DNA of 64,000 bases from Aselliscus stoliczkanus (taxonomy: Eukaryota > Chordata > Mammalia > Chiroptera > Hipposideridae): positions 49,204,771 to 49,268,770 of the forward strand of contig CM066737.1 in assembly GCA_033961575.1 (NCBI GenBank), written 5' to 3'. The stretch's first letter is position 1. The number at the start of each line of letters is the position of its first letter. The notes below the pieces were generated by a model. The model saw only the letters and a list, made by a program, of their open reading frames with translations. It was not told the origin of the DNA and did not search any database. Position numbers and translations under genes: made by a program. This document shows, piece after piece, positions 1 to 13,186 of this stretch.

Positions 1-1104
1 AGAATGGAACCATACCATCAGCAGGTCTATAAAAGAAATAACTTACTAAAAATCAAACAAACAAAAAGACCATAAATACCTTTAATCCAAAGTTACAGAA
101 GAATTCCACTCCACATGGGTTTACAGATGACACATTTTAACAAAAGTAATGCACAGCCAAATGAGATACAACTCTGATAAACAATGAAAATGTTGATCCT
201 CCTTAACTTGCTTTGTCTGGATATTATGAGTATCATCCCAGTAGACATCAGTACTCTGTGATCTGGCTCCTTGCTGATGTACTGAGGTTTAAAACTCAAC
301 TCACTAATGGTTACAGGACTCTGTGAAAGTTCTTATCACTAATGAATAATATATGTGGTCCATAAATCTCACTACACACAGCACACACATTGAACTTGAA
401 TTTCGCACTCAGGGCTGGTTGGCACTCTGCTGTATTCAGGGCATTGGGACCATCCACTAACTAACTTCCAGTTTACCTTCTTTGCAGCAGCATGTTCATA
501 CAACTGGCCAATCACTGTAGGAGTTGTCATCAGAAATGTTATCTTTGCTTCCCAACAAGTGGAGTTGTCAACATTCCTTAATGCTAATAGCATGTAATTA
601 CTTTTTAATTTCTCTTTCTACAACATGCAAGTACTTAGGTCCACTCTTAGTAGTCCCAACGATTAAAACACACGGGTTCTGCCATCTTGTGCCATATACA
701 AACTAAATTCTATAAAGCTCAGCACTGCTTCATAGGAAAGGAGAGGCTCATTTCTATTCTAGCAAGTGTGACAGTGTATTTCTGTTATAGTAGCAAATAC
801 TGGCTACAGCTTAATGAAAACCAGACTTTACATAGAGTGTATGGAAAATAAAAACTGGGAACATTCAACATAGAAAAAGAACCTAAAACAAAAACAAAAC
901 AAAACAACTATGAAAGGATTGGAAGGCTGCCACAAGTTTTATCAACATTCCCTAGTATTATCAACTTCATGTACTTGAGGTTTTTTTTTTCTTCTTGTTA
1001 CATAATGCTATTGTTTAACTGAAACATAAGATACCCAGGCTTAAGCATGTGATATTTTCCATTACTTTAGCAAGTTGAATTTGCAAGCCAACCTATAATA
1101 CTAT

Positions 1105-1285
1105 AGAATGTTAGAGCTTTTGGAAAGACCATAGAGATCATCTAGTCCAATACTCTTATTTTACAGATGAGGGAAAAGGTTAAATGACTTGCCTAAGGTC
1201 ACACCATAAGTTAGTAATAAAGCCTATATGAGAACCCAGGTTTCTTTACTCCTAGGCTAATGCTCCTTCCACTACATCTGATTCT
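1105..1285. repeat. Ancient SINE/LINE remnant (MIR/L2 class)
   Basis: The text runs through 'catctagtccaa', 'ttttacagatgagg', 'tgacttgcctaaggtcacac' and 'gaacccaggtttct'. This is the word order of very old mammalian interspersed repeats of the MIR/L2 type. The exact family is not assigned. Confidence 0.5.
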
Positions 1286-4200
1286 CAAAATTGCTGCTGA
1301 TTTCGTCTTAGGTACTAAATCAGGTGAATATGGTACCTGCCTTACTGTTGGTATTATGAGATAGCATTCACCAGATGGCAGCTTCCAAAGTAGACTCTGA
1401 TGGCATGAACCAGCTTTTTCTATAAGTTTATCTTGCAGGTTCAACTATATTACATGGCAGTAAATATTATAGTATATTTGTGCACAGAAATATGCACATG
1501 GAGGTCCTATCTCAGTTCCTACATTTACAGATCCAGTTAGATATTGCTTAATGTTAAACAGACATTCCCAAAGCATGAGGAGTTGGGTTATATTCATTTG
1601 GTTACTAAAGGAGTGTGGGATTAGAAAAGTAATGAAAAAAAATAAAGCTAACTAACAAAAAAAAATATTAGAAACAAATTTCTTATGAAAAAAAATCTTT
1701 CTTAGGAAAAATATTTCCATTATTTCCAAGGTTCCATTTATTTCCTTCCCAAACCACATGCAAATATAAGTTCAGAATTGTAATTTCACTCAAAATTCCA
1801 GGTCTGCTAGACTGTCAATTTATAAATGCTGAAATTCAGTACCTTTGCTCAGAGACTACAAGAAGCTTACATCACTGGCCCTGTCTTTATTTCACTGAAT
1901 ATGAACTGCAAGTAGCTAAAAAAACAAACAAACAAACAAAAACCGTGAAATTCAACTGGAGATGGCAGGGTTAACATTCCCCTAAGTATTTTTATGTTGA
2001 GAATGGTCACTGAAAAACCTGTGGGTTCTTAGGTACAAGGGCTGCACTTGGTGAAATTGAGTAACATCTGAGGCTACTACCTTATTATAAAAGTCCTCAC
2101 CTAAAATTTATTTGGTGAGTTAGAAGGGAATTCCTCTCTTCTAGTAGATACTCTCCCTTTTCTCTTTAACAATGACAACTACTGCATACAACCTATAGTC
2201 AGACAGTACAGAGTACATGGAGGCTATCTCAAGCCAAATCTAATAGGACTGTGACTGAATGCCAACAGGCAAAGGCAGTTCTAAATATTTGTCTTGATAT
2301 TTTCATAGTCAGCTTTTAATTGTAAGTCATACTAACTTCTATTGAAATGAATGGGACCTGCCTACTGGTCACTAAAAGAGGAATCTTACCTGAATGATAT
2401 ACTATCCTGTCAGAATGGTGGAGGTTGTTGGTTTTATCCTTCTATTCTTCCAAAATTCACCCTGAAACTCTGCTAAAATTATCTAGAAAGGTGATACCTG
2501 AAACAGATATTATTAAGGGGGCTAATTAAATGTCACCTCTCCAATCTAAAGTAACCAAAACAGAAATGTTGATGTCATACTAAAGCAGAAGGCAGCCAGT
2601 TTTAAAGCAGAAGGTTATGTTCAGAGTTCTAATAGCAACATCTCCCTAGCTGTAACTTATAGATAATAATCCCCTAAGAAAGCACGTGCCATACCCGAGC
2701 GTGTGCCAACCTCAGCACCCAGGCAAATATAAAGCCTATGGAATAATTGTAACTAGCAGATATCTGTGCCCTGCATGCTCTGGGCTCTTACCAGAAGGCA
2801 TCTGCTTCTGGCATCTTTTCTATTTTTCTATAGTCCCCTTTCTGATATTTATTATAAAGCAATATTATAATAATACCAAAAAAAAATTTTAAAAATGCAT
2901 AATCCCACCACCCTAACATAACTAATTTCAATTATTTGTGTTCCCAGTCTTGGTCCATATGCACACTTATTTTTATATAGTCGTAATCCCTATTTATGTT
3001 ATTTAAGTGATTTTATAAATTCTCTCTGAGAACTGGCAGCCTCATTAGAAATAAACAACCCATTGAACAAAGGAATATAATTATTTACATGACCTTTGAG
3101 CTGAGAAATATCCTTTGTAGACAAACATCTGAAACTATCAAAACAGTTATAGAGACAACAGGAAGCAATTTCATATTTCTTTTTCTTTTAGCAATGGAAT
3201 GTGCTTTACAGGGGAGGGATATATGTGGGGATCAGGTGGTTAGATTCAAACAATGGGGTGTAATTCACAAGCCTGAAAGAAATATGAATAACACAATTAA
3301 AGAATAAATACTCGAGTTAAATCTTCTTACATGACTTGGCCATCCAGTAGCCAAAATGGAACATGGACACACAAATATTTACAATGACACACATAGATGA
3401 GATCAGCAAGAACGAAGTCATTACCCAACATGGTGACTGATTTGAGGAGACTGTGTCATCCAAAAATCTTCATGGGATTATGACAACGCACTGGATCCTT
3501 GTTACAACATTAATGTTCTTTTCATTCTTAAATAAATAATCTCTACTGTGCTTCTCACCCTTCCCTGACTTTTCCACTGCCCTATCCCTATCTCATGACA
3601 TTTTGGAATCAATATTCGATGATGTGCCTTCATTATCTCAGGGCACACTAGCAACTTCAAAGATCTGGATAGACTCACCTGTGTCAAGATGAGCTTTAAA
3701 AAAATCCAGGAAAGGGAATAAATGATTAACCATCTGGAGTCCAAGTTGTTCAATTGTACCAGATGTTAATCCTTCAGCATCTTTATGGCAGGAGAAACAG
3801 CTTCTCTCTAATACTTATTAGAAATATACATAACTCTCCAACACAGGGAAGGGTCTTTAGAAACTGTTCTCATTTTAAAATTTACATAGATATAAATTTG
3901 TAAGAGTAAAGCCTATTGGGATATAGTATCATAAAATCTTGGTACAATGGGATGTGATAAAGAAGTACCCGGCTCCTCATGGTCTATATGCTGAATTGAA
4001 AGCATAAAAGAGCACCCATTTCTCTGCCTCCAGTGATCTTATTTCTGCCTCTTGGATCACTGCTCCAGGTCTCCCCTCACCAAAAAGGCCTTTATGACAT
4101 ATAAAGGATGCTAATTGACAACTGGGACTTCCCAACAAGGTTTGGGGCTCTCTCCATTGGCAAGGCATAGTTATCAATGTACTGAATTCTATTTGCATCA

Positions 4201-4324
4201 CAGGCATTATTTTATTGAATCCCTGGCACAATGAATTTAAAAAAACCCTTAATTTTAAATGACATTAAAATTTACTCCGTCCTTCTCTCATTAGAACAGT
4301 GTGGCATTAAAATATTCAGACCTA

Positions 4325-4427
4325 GGGCCGGCTGAGTGGTGCGGTGGTTAAGTGCTGGTTTGGGAAGCCAGCGGCCCCAGTTCGGGTCCCACATCTGAGG
4401 GCCAGTGACACTGCCCTCAAAAAAAAA
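4325..4427 (+). mobile_element. Short tRNA-derived SINE (bat Ves-like, short form)
   Basis: A tRNA-like head starts with gggccggctgagtggtgcgg and carries a B-box-like 'gttcgggtccc'. The copy ends in 'ctgccctc' plus an A tail. A target-site duplication 'attcagacctag' lies just before and just after it, so this is a clean retrotransposon insertion in the presumed PAK3 3' UTR or flank, antisense to the gene. Confidence 0.9.
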
Positions 4428-6475
4428 ATTCAGACCTAGATATCTTTTTGCAAACTATAATGTGGTACGCTTCAAATTAATATTACCATTTGACTTTCTT
4501 TCCAAATTTCTTTTTTTCTCCCACTGTGGACATTTTGGGGGGAGGGAGGGTTCAAGCCCTGCCCGAATTTCATAGTTGAAGAAAACAATAAGAAAGTAGG
4601 AAATCCACCAGTGGTATGATCTCCTAAACATAAACATGTACATTATATAGCTTAGCAGAAACTCTCCATGAAAGTGCTTTCATTTTAAGGGATTACTGCA
4701 TGGTTGGATGGATGTACCTCGGCACAGAAGGAGAGAGGCCCAAAACATTTATCTCTTTCTCCCTCTTGCTAAATGTAGATAGGTTCTATTCAGAATCTTG
4801 ATACACTATAAATCAAGAAGTCTTCTACAACACAAATTGTTAGCTTTTCAAAGGCTTAGAGAAACAACTTTGCAGGCTTTATAATTTGATAATATATTCA
4901 AAAGAGAAGTATATTCTTTTCTATGCAGACACCCTCTAGACATTTTTCTACTCTCAGAAGATTCAGGCAGTGTCAGCTGTTTGATTTTTAATAAATAGAT
5001 TGTTTATGGTGAAATAATAGTCAAATTTTCATATTTCCTCCAAGCCACAAATGGAATTCAGTTGGACTTATATTTCTTGTGACAGATGATTGTAAACCCT
5101 AATAATTTTCACTGGAGAACTTCCAGATATTTATGAATGTGTTTCTGAAGTTCAAAAGCCTAAATGACTAACTATGAACATATTATATCCTGAAACAGAA
5201 ATTGGTGATATGTAGGGAAAATGGGAACAAATACTTAGAGCCAAATGTTGATCAGGATGTAGTTTGCACTGACCTCCCATTTCTTCCAGAGTTAAATACT
5301 TATAACATCTTTGCTCTCCAGATATTTAAAAAATTTTTTAAATGTTATAAATTGTAAAAATAAATAATTTTATCATAAATGAATGTTGGTTAATGGGTCC
5401 ATTTCCTCCTGATGTGCCTATTTTTCAGTGCATATGTTCCACAAGCACAAGAGAGGATGGAATTAGGTATTTTTTATCTTTGTTTACTTACTGTCCAACA
5501 AGGATTTCAGTACTGCACACTTATCTTGTTTTCCTTTTGGGTCTCAGAGAAAGTCACACCTTTGTTTAAGTATGGTTTCTCCTATCAGGATTGCCTCAGT
5601 TCATGACCTGGACTCACCCAACATGTAAGTGCCACAGTTTGGGCATGTCCTTCTTCAGATATCAAGAAGATGAAGAAGCTCATTTACATACATGATAAAT
5701 CAACTACTTCTTAAGCATCACCATGAAAATATGACAGGAGTTTACCATTTGAGTTTTATTTAGATATAAAATTTTAAAGCCTTTCCTGAACACACATATT
5801 CCTTCTGCTTTTGGAAAATGTCTCTAAAAAAGCCTTTTCCAATGCAAATGCAGAAAAACAGGTACACAAACCAAGACACCACTATAGAAGAAGAATAAAA
5901 AATTGCAACTCTATTAGGGCATGGACTTCCACATGTTCACACAGTACTTGCTCTGTTTTTTTGTTGTTGTTGGTGTTATTTATTTTTTGCTTTCCTTTTT
6001 AAAAATAACAACAACATTTTGACATCATTTTACTGGACATCTAATGACAATGCAAGTGAAAAACATCACATTGGGTAAGGAGTTTTGAAGGAGGTTTGAA
6101 TGCAAGAGGGACTACTCTCTTAACTTAAAAACAAACACAACACTATGAAGAGGAAGTGTGCACCTTTGAGAAACCTTTTTCTTCAACGTGGATGCACAAA
6201 ATGAGGGGATTCACTACTGGCTCTTTCGCTTCACGGTGGAAGTGACCACTTTATGGCCACTTCGACATTGCTGCCCTGTTTGAGCTGCGATTCAGGCTTA
6301 TAAATAAATTACATAATCTAAGGGAGTAGGAAAAAGGCTTATAAGAAGTTTCTATTCATTTGAAAGTTAAAGAACTCCCACCCCGTTTGACTGTCTTTTC
6401 TTCCATCTTTCCTGCAGCAGAGTTTTATTTCAGTCTTACTCATGAGGGAGATGGTGTGGGGTAAGGCTTGCAGTC

Positions 6476-6616
<141 letters not shown>

Positions 6617-6879
6617 TTATATTACTTTACATTTCTCAAGCAATCCTTTTTTATTAAAATGTGTTTTGAGCATCCAGTTAAAGATAATTTTATTAAAAAT
6701 AGTGCCAGCTCTTGTTCTTCAGATTTTTTTGTCCTTCAGTGTCCCGAAATCCTTTGGCAACTCCAAGCTGTGTCTTGTACAATTTCATTGTATTTATAAT
6801 AGTCTGACTTTCTTATAGTGGTGATTTTATCTGGAGCAGCTCTCATACTTGAAAAAATACCTTTGTTTGACCTTAACCC

Positions 6880-7175
6880 TATAACCAATGACTTCCTATC
6901 TACTAAACACAATAGCTGTGCCTCCATCATTTCTTTTTTGGCTCTTCTACAGCACTTAATACAGGTGAATATCCCTTCCTTCTTTGAAATGTTTTCCTCT
7001 TTTGGGGCCTGTGACTGTCTACTGTCTTGGTTCTCTTTCACATGCATACTCACTTCCTCATGTATCTAAGGAGATTCTGAATTTCTGGGAGGAGGAATCA
7101 TGCCTTTAGAGTTTTGTATCACCCACTGCACTTAGGCCTTAAAAATAGGAGCTGCTTAATAAATATCAATTGATG
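6880..7175 (+). repeat. L2 LINE 3'-end remnant
   Basis: The segment ends in wording typical of L2 3' ends: 'tttgtatcacccactgcac', then 'gagctgcttaataaatatca'. It is diverged and ancient. Upstream text on drug-like C/T-rich words also fits L2 coding remnants. Confidence 0.6.
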
Positions 7176-7392
7176 GGCAGATACTCAAGACCTGTGTCTT
7201 TTCTCAAGCCTTCCAGTGGTGTGAATGCCATGCATCTCTCTCCTTTCTAACCTCTAAAATGGGCATTGATAGGCTAAAGTCAGAGAATGAAGTTATATGG
7301 ATTTGAGTCGATTTACAGTTTATTGCATATATATATATATATATATAATTAAAAGATGCAACAAACAAATTATTCAATTTAGACTCAATATA

Positions 7393-7473
7393 TTGGGTTA
7401 TCAGAAAAGTGATGATGCATTTTTGCAACGAAAAACATAGAAAAAACACAACATGACTTTTCCGACAACCCAA
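7393..7473. mobile_element. MADE1-like mariner MITE (81 bp)
   Basis: The element is flanked by TA dinucleotides at 7391-7392 and 7474-7475. Its ends are inverted repeats: left ttgggttatcagaaaagt and right acttttccgacaacccaa, which match at 16 of 18 positions. Size, TA target site and terminal structure match Tc1/mariner MITEs such as human MADE1, though the terminal sequence differs. It can fold into a long hairpin. It lies in the last PAK3 intron. Confidence 0.85.
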
Positions 7474-7581
7474 TAGTTTTATATTAGCTATCTGGTTCAG
7501 ATAAAAGTACTATTGGGGAAGGAACTAACTAGATAATTGATTCAATTATCTATGTAACTGTATAGCTACATTAAAAGAACC

Positions 7582-7961
7582 TTTTTAAAAAGATTTTATT
7601 GGGGAATCGGGGAAGGGAACAGTGTTGGGGAATTGGGGAAGGGGAACATTGTGTTTTTCCAGGACCCATCAGCTCTAAGTCAAGTTGTCCTTCAATCTTA
7701 GTTGTGGAGGATGCAAGCTCAGCTCCAAGTCTAGTCGCTGCTTTCAATCTAGTTGGGGGTGGTGCACAGCCCACTATCCCATTCAGGAGTAGAACCAGCA
7801 AGCTTGTTGTTAAGAGCACGTGCTCTCTCCAGCTGAGTCATCCAGCTGCCCATTGGCAGCTCAGCTCGGGCCCAGCACACTGGCCCATGTGGTAATCAAA
7901 CAGGCAACCCTGTTGCTCAGAGCTCACGCTCTTAACCAACTGTGCCATCCAGCTGGCCCGT
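7582..7961 (-). mobile_element. Dimeric Ves-like SINE (two tRNA heads)
   Basis: Read on the minus strand it starts gggccagctggatggcacag with an A box, has a first B box, then a second 'ggatgactcagctgg' head. It ends with 'ttccccaataaaatcttt' and an A-rich tail. A short duplication 'agaacct' flanks it. The double tRNA head plus the 'ccacaactaagattgaa' words are characteristic of bat Ves SINEs. Confidence 0.85.
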
Positions 7962-8251
7962 GGAGAACCTATATCTTCATTTATCCTTGGAACAAGTATC
8001 AGGATGTGTATGTGGGGTGGTAGGAGGGGTGAAAAGATGTGGAAGTGAAGCACTGAAAGTTCAAGTTTTTCTTCTATAATTTGAGACTGAATTAACTAGA
8101 GGGATAATGAAGGGCCATTCCATATTTGACATTTTAAGGTCTTATAGCAGCTTGTGAAATGCTCACAGATAGCAGAAAAGAGAAGGTGTAGCCTTCTTAA
8201 TTCCAGCAATTTGGTTTATCCCAGGTGTGATTTGAGTTTTAGTGGGATATT

Positions 8252-8367
8252 ATTTGTTTTGTTTTGTTTTTTGAGGGCAGTGTCACTGGCCCTCATATAT
8301 GGGACCCGAACCAGAGCCGCTGGCTTCCCAAGCCAGCGCTTAACTACCGCGCCACTAGGCCGGCCCC
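8252..8367 (-). mobile_element. Short tRNA-derived SINE (short form)
   Basis: The minus-strand copy reads 'ttttgagggcagtgtcactg' through to 'ggccggcccc' on the plus strand. The target-site duplication agtgggatatt is at 8241-8251 and 8368-8378. It is in the sense orientation of PAK3. Confidence 0.9.
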
Positions 8368-8650
8368 AGTGGGATATTTTTTGTTGAGGTGTGGCTCTCT
8401 GTTTCTGGACAGAGTTCAGGCACAATGGAAACAGATTTTTTTTTTGGCCTAGAACTGACTGAATCTGTCGTTAATCACCAAATGTTGTACTGGTGTTTAG
8501 CTGGATTGTGTTCAAAGTCACAGAGAGAACAAGCAAGCAGTCACTGTTCTTGGATGTTACGTAGCTTGACACATGTCCCTAAAGAACAGTCCCCAGCAAT
8601 GAAGCTCTTCATGTAATCCTGGGCCTGTGTTACTTTATCAATATAAATAC

Positions 8651-8823
8651 GGGCATACCTTGTTTTATTATGCTTCACTTTATTGAACTTCATGGATGGT
8701 GCATTTTTTACAAATTGAGGGCAAGACCCTCCACCAACAAAAGATTATGATTCACTTTATTGCTATACTCGCTTTATTGCAGTGGTCTGGAACCAAACAC
8801 CAATATCTCTAAGGTATACCTGT
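8651..8823 (+). mobile_element. Tigger1-derived non-autonomous DNA transposon
   Basis: The left end 'gggcataccttgttttatt' and right end 'caatatctctaaggtatacc' are diverged Tigger1 inverted termini. The internal words 'gcaagaccctccaccaacaa' and 'ctttattgcagtggtctgg' match the Tigger1 transposon as I know it, with nearly all of the transposase region missing. It is an old pogo-type element. Confidence 0.8.
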
Positions 8824-8860
8824 ACATCTTTTGCTCTAAATTAGTTTGTGTATTTGAGCG

Positions 8861-9050
8861 GTAGAGAGTCAGACAATCTAGGGCTCAAATTTCAGTTCTG
8901 TCACTTAATAGCTGTGTGAGCCTCAATTTGTACATCTTGTGTTATTAACATGGGATAATAACACCAATCCTACAGAGTTGTTCTAAGAATTAAATGAGAC
9001 ATGTGAAAAGAATGTGGTACATAGTAGGTACTAATTATCATATATACTAA
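8861..9050 (+). repeat. MIR SINE
   Basis: The MIR order is recognisable: 'gtcacttaatagctgtgtga', a 'gataataacacc' core, 'ttctaagaattaaatgag', and 'gtggtacatagtaggtacta' at the 3' end. Confidence 0.8.
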
Positions 9051-9567
9051 TCCCTGAGAACCACAAAAAGGACAAATGGTTACAAAGGCACTCACTCCTG
9101 GATGGTACTCACGCAGGCAAGCAGGTGCCTGACATTTGGCATCACAAACAAAGGGGCTTTGACCGGTAAAGCATTAGAATAGCAAAGAGAAGTAATTGCA
9201 TAGTTATGTTGAGAATTACCTCCAGCCAAGAGCATGTGCATACAACATCCAGGGGCACATGAAAAGTTTAGAACAAAATAGCAACACCAGAGGTTCACGA
9301 TGTTTTGGGTTTTTTTTTTTTTTTTTTTGCAAAATAAGATCCCAGGAAGGACAAAAGAGATTTAAAGATTAAACTGCCAACTTCTCAGAAGAAAGGAAAC
9401 ATGGCAATTAATCATATATATGATGCATGCCTATACTTATGTGCCTGTGGTCTAAAATCACATATTTAGAGCATAACTCTCACTATACATCTCTGGACAG
9501 AGGTCTTTTGCTGTCACATATTGAGATAGAAAAACTCAATATAATGACTCTCTTTGTAATTGTCCTA

Positions 9568-9717
<150 letters not shown>

Positions 9718-10189
9718 CTATAGAAAAAATTAGAAAAATCTATTCAGCATGTACATATTAGGATTATGAGTTAGCACAGGATGCACAAGTCCAGTTTCTT
9801 CTGATTTATACCCTGAGTCTTAAAAATTCCATTTTAGAGAATGACACTGACAAAAATTTCAAAATTTCTATAACATTTAGAAGTTATTACTCTTGGCAGT
9901 AACTGAGGTGACAGTCAAACACCCCAACTCCCAAAATAAAACTAGGAAATAAGGTTATAAGGTTGCCCTTTGATAGTTAAGCCAGTAAAAATCCATATAC
10001 TATAATGAATGTATGATTAACCACCTAATAGGAAATTAAACCAAGGATTTCCTGAGAATCGTTAACTCTAAAGAGTTGGGGAACACATATACATCCAATC
10101 GTGTTGATCTAAGTATATCTAACTTCCAGAAGGCATGGTTGCAAAGGTGATTGTAATTTACTGTTTTTCTCATTTAAAGAATATTTGTG

Positions 10190-10292
10190 GGCTGGCCGAG
10201 TGGTGCGGTGGTTAAGCGCTGGCTTGGGAAGCCAGTGGCCCCAGTTTGGGCCCCACATATGAGGGCCAGTGACACTGCCCTCAAAAAAAAAA
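10190..10292 (+). mobile_element. Short tRNA-derived SINE (short form)
   Basis: The head reads ggctggccgagtggtgcggt and the copy ends 'ctgccctc' plus an A tail. The target-site duplication agaatatttgtg stands on both sides. Confidence 0.9.
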
Positions 10293-11194
10293 AGAATATT
10301 TGTGAGCATCCCAGGCATGAACAGAATATATTATTAGAATTAGAGAAGTACAAAGTACTAGATGATGGCAGTGCCTGGATGAGAGGTAACTCCTGGTGCC
10401 CAAGGACTCAAATACTTTTGAACTCTGGCAGATGTATCCCTATAGGTTTTAATTAGATTTACATGGAGGTCTACCTATAATAACAGAAAATATAAGAAAA
10501 ATTGACATTAGTCCTGGCACCTGACAGTTATATATCCTACTATAAAATAGTAAGTTGCTAATACATCTCAAATCATTGTTGTGTAAGGCCATCACTGACA
10601 GAAATCTACTCATGGTGTGCTGACAAAAATCAAAGGCCTTAGTCTTCAAGGCAGAGTTGGACTCAAGACCATGATGAATTCACAAAGCCCATCATTCAAA
10701 AGCTCTTGACAGCCCCCAAAGATAGCCATTCCTCATGCCTCCTCTAAACAAACAATTCTAGAGCACTAAGTATGTATCAGGTTGTCATGCCAACTGTCAT
10801 GCGAGAGCACAGTTCCCAGAATGCAGAATTCGGTGAGGCCGGAAAGGAACAACAGAGCCACAGATAGGGTTTTCATACCACTATATTCTCAATGGCGGTC
10901 GGTTGAGACATGAGAAGCAAATATTCACCAATACCCCAACAAAGGGGTCTTCCTGCTGTCACAGTCTCACCAGCGGCTGGACATGACACAGTAAGTAGGG
11001 TCCACACAACCCAGGACATCTGCACTTGTTATGCAGCCATGGCAGTTATATGCAAAACAACAGTGGCTAATGGCCAAGTGGCCACAGCCGATGGCCAACC
11101 AGTCACAGTTGATTGACATCCAATAACTGAGCCAGCACCCTTCCAGGTGAGGCCGAGAGCCTGGAAACTGCTCTCTTGATGCTTCATCCCAACA

Positions 11195-11460
11195 CAGGTA
11201 TGTATTGTATCAGGCATTGGAGATCCAAAGATCAATAAGGGAATGTCCTGCTTTCAAAGATCACACAATTTAGGGAGGGGGAGAGACAGAGAGCCACAAT
11301 ACAGTGAGACAAGACCTAATCAAGGAATGTAGCATGTGTAAAGTACATACAAGGATGAAGCTACTTACACCAGAGATCAGAGATAGCTTCACAGAGGAGG
11401 TTGGCATTTGAACAAGGTCTTGAAGGATAAGTAGTTTTCCTGAAGGCATTGCCACCAGGG
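11195..11460 (+). repeat. Ancient LINE-like remnant (L2/CR1 class, tentative)
   Basis: The word order 'caggcattggagatccaaag', 'gagagacagagagcc', 'cacagaggaggttggcattt' and 'gtcttgaaggataagtag' recurs in very old mammalian repeats. The family assignment is uncertain. Confidence 0.4.
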
Positions 11461-11704
11461 TTATGCCTGTCTATTCGACCAACCCCCTAACTACTATGAA
11501 GACATGCTATCTCCTGAACTTGCTTGGGTTTCACAGCAAATTATCATCCCCTTTCCCTTTTCTCCACCATGGCTCTTAATAGCATTATTAAAAGCATTTC
11601 TATCAAAGTCCTATCCCAGGCTAGTTTTCATCAGCTGGTGAGGGCCTCTCTCCTTCTTTCCAGAAAACTCCACAGATGTACCTTAGACAGGATTAGGAAG
11701 GACT

Positions 11705-11900
11705 GTTTAATCAGTGGCTGTCAACTTATAGCATGCACTAGAATCACCTAGAGGGCTTGTTAAAACACAGATTCCTGGGTCACCCCCAGAGTCTGTGATT
11801 TAGTAAATCTGGAAATGGGCCCCCAAATTTTCATCCTAACGAGATCCCTGTTGATGTTGAAGCTGCTGGTTCCAGGATCACACTTTGAGAACTGGTTTAA
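11705..11900 (+). mobile_element. MER5A (hAT-Charlie MITE)
   Basis: The copy runs from 'cagtggctgtcaactta' through 'agaatcacctagagggcttg' and 'ttaaaacacagattcctggg' to 'cacactttgagaactgg', the MER5A order with diverged termini. Confidence 0.85.
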
Positions 11901-11934
11901 TCCACCTAGGTAATTAAGCAACTGGCTAAACTAG

Positions 11935-12065
11935 AGGTTCCAAGATTCCCTAAGGAGACTTAAAATACTACTTTAATAGTTCCCAGTTCTCAGCCCAGAC
12001 CAACTACATAAAAATCTCTGGGGGTGGAACCTAGGCATTGGTATTTTTTTAAGCTCTTAAGAAGA
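11935..12065 (+). mobile_element. MER5-like hAT MITE fragment
   Basis: 'ttcccagttctcagcccaga', 'ctctgggggtggaacctagg' and 'cattggtatttttttaagc' follow the middle of MER5A. It is a second, more diverged copy right after the first. Confidence 0.6.
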
Positions 12066-12349
12066 TTACAATTTATAGCTAACATTGAGACACTGGCCAA
12101 GGACTTGTGGCCCACATAATAACTCAGAATCTATGCATCATAAGTACCCCATATATGATAGCCACAAAGTCCCATAGAGGGGGATTCTCTTGCATAGCGA
12201 TGAGTGAGAATTACCATGCCACATGTTTCTATAGAGATGAACCTTTTTGTTTTTTGCACCCAGGAAATTAAAAAGAAAAACAAACATGTAAATATACCGT
12301 CCTCCAAACAAACATTCCTTTCCCCAACCACTTCTTTCTAATTTTCTTT

Positions 12350-12510
12350 TTTTAATGATTTTTAAAATTAGTTTCAGGTGTACAAAACAACATACTAGTT
12401 AGACATTTACACTCCTCACAAAGTGATAACGCCCTCCTCCAATCTAACCCCTCTGACATCACACATAGCTATTACAATTCCATTGACTCTATTCCCTATG
12501 CTGCACTCCA
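12350..12510 (-). mobile_element. L1 3'-UTR fragment
   Basis: 'aaattagtttcaggtgtaca' followed by 'ttccctatgctgcactcc' is the antisense L1 3' end also seen in the larger copies at 42.5 and 49.5 kb. It is 5' truncated and runs into the tandem repeat at 12511. Confidence 0.7.
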
Positions 12511-12587
12511 CATCCTGTGATGATATATATTATATATATATCACATCCTGTGATGATATATATATATATATATATCACATCCTGTGA

Positions 12588-12627
<40 letters not shown>
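12511..12627 (+). repeat. Minisatellite with embedded (TA)n
   Basis: The phrase 'cacatcctgtgatgatata' occurs three times (starting near 12509, 12541 and 12576), each followed by a TA run of growing length. It was probably seeded by the end of the L1 fragment, since the first unit overlaps L1-like text. Confidence 0.85.
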
Positions 12628-12630
<3 letters not shown>

Positions 12631-13186
12631 AGATGCAAGATTACAGTTGACATTCAATATATTTTCTAATTTTCAATTCCTTGGTTGATGAACAGCAAAT
12701 GCTGGTGGCAGCAATTAGGACTTCCATGCCAAAATACAAGTCAGTGGCAAATCTAGTCTTAACTGAAAGGAGATAATATGGAAAAGGAATGCATAAACCA
12801 TACTGCTAGGAAATCATCGATTGTGCTAAAATCAAATAGCACACAATCCCAGGAGATAAATTAAGTTCAAACAGAGTGTTTTTTAGTTTATGATGATTAG
12901 TGCTTGAAGCACCTGTCCTCACAAACCGTCTTAGTTCCCTTATTAAAAGAAAATTGGTTACTGCAAATTACATTTACTGCCCCCTCCCAAAACTCTTATT
13001 TAAGCTGGCCACAATTCTGCCACACTCTCTGCCCTTTGCTTGCTTTTATTCTGCTCTGTAGCCAAGCCCAGTCCTAAACAAACACATCTCTTTTCTCTCT
13101 TTCCACTCTGCCTAGTTATGTTTGCATGTTATACTGTTTAATTTTCTCACTTTCCTTTTACCATTCTTAGCTCAATACATTCTTTT

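Larger units (their letters stand above)
1..6475 (-). other. PAK3: PAK3 3' UTR and downstream flank (extent uncertain)
   Basis: This stretch follows the PAK3 stop codon on the minus strand. I see no convincing coding region in it: the open frames are short and unrelated to known proteins. Sense-strand AATAAA hexamers (TTTATT on the plus strand) lie at 6424-6429, 5979-5984 and 5755-5760, with others further downstream, so the poly(A) site cannot be chosen by eye. PAK3 transcripts in other mammals have a long 3' UTR, so much of this may be transcribed; that is inference. The region holds one young SINE (4325-4427) and one old SINE-like remnant (about 1105-1285). I recognise no other repeats. 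Confidence 0.55.

Noticed and set aside
4325..4400. tRNA gene-like A and B boxes (and the same in every SINE head)
   Set aside because: The copies have poly(A) tails, target-site duplications and many near-identical relatives. They are SINE heads, not functional tRNA genes.
12511..12627. Possible CRISPR-like direct repeats
   Set aside because: The spacers are just TA runs, and this is mammalian DNA. It is a minisatellite.
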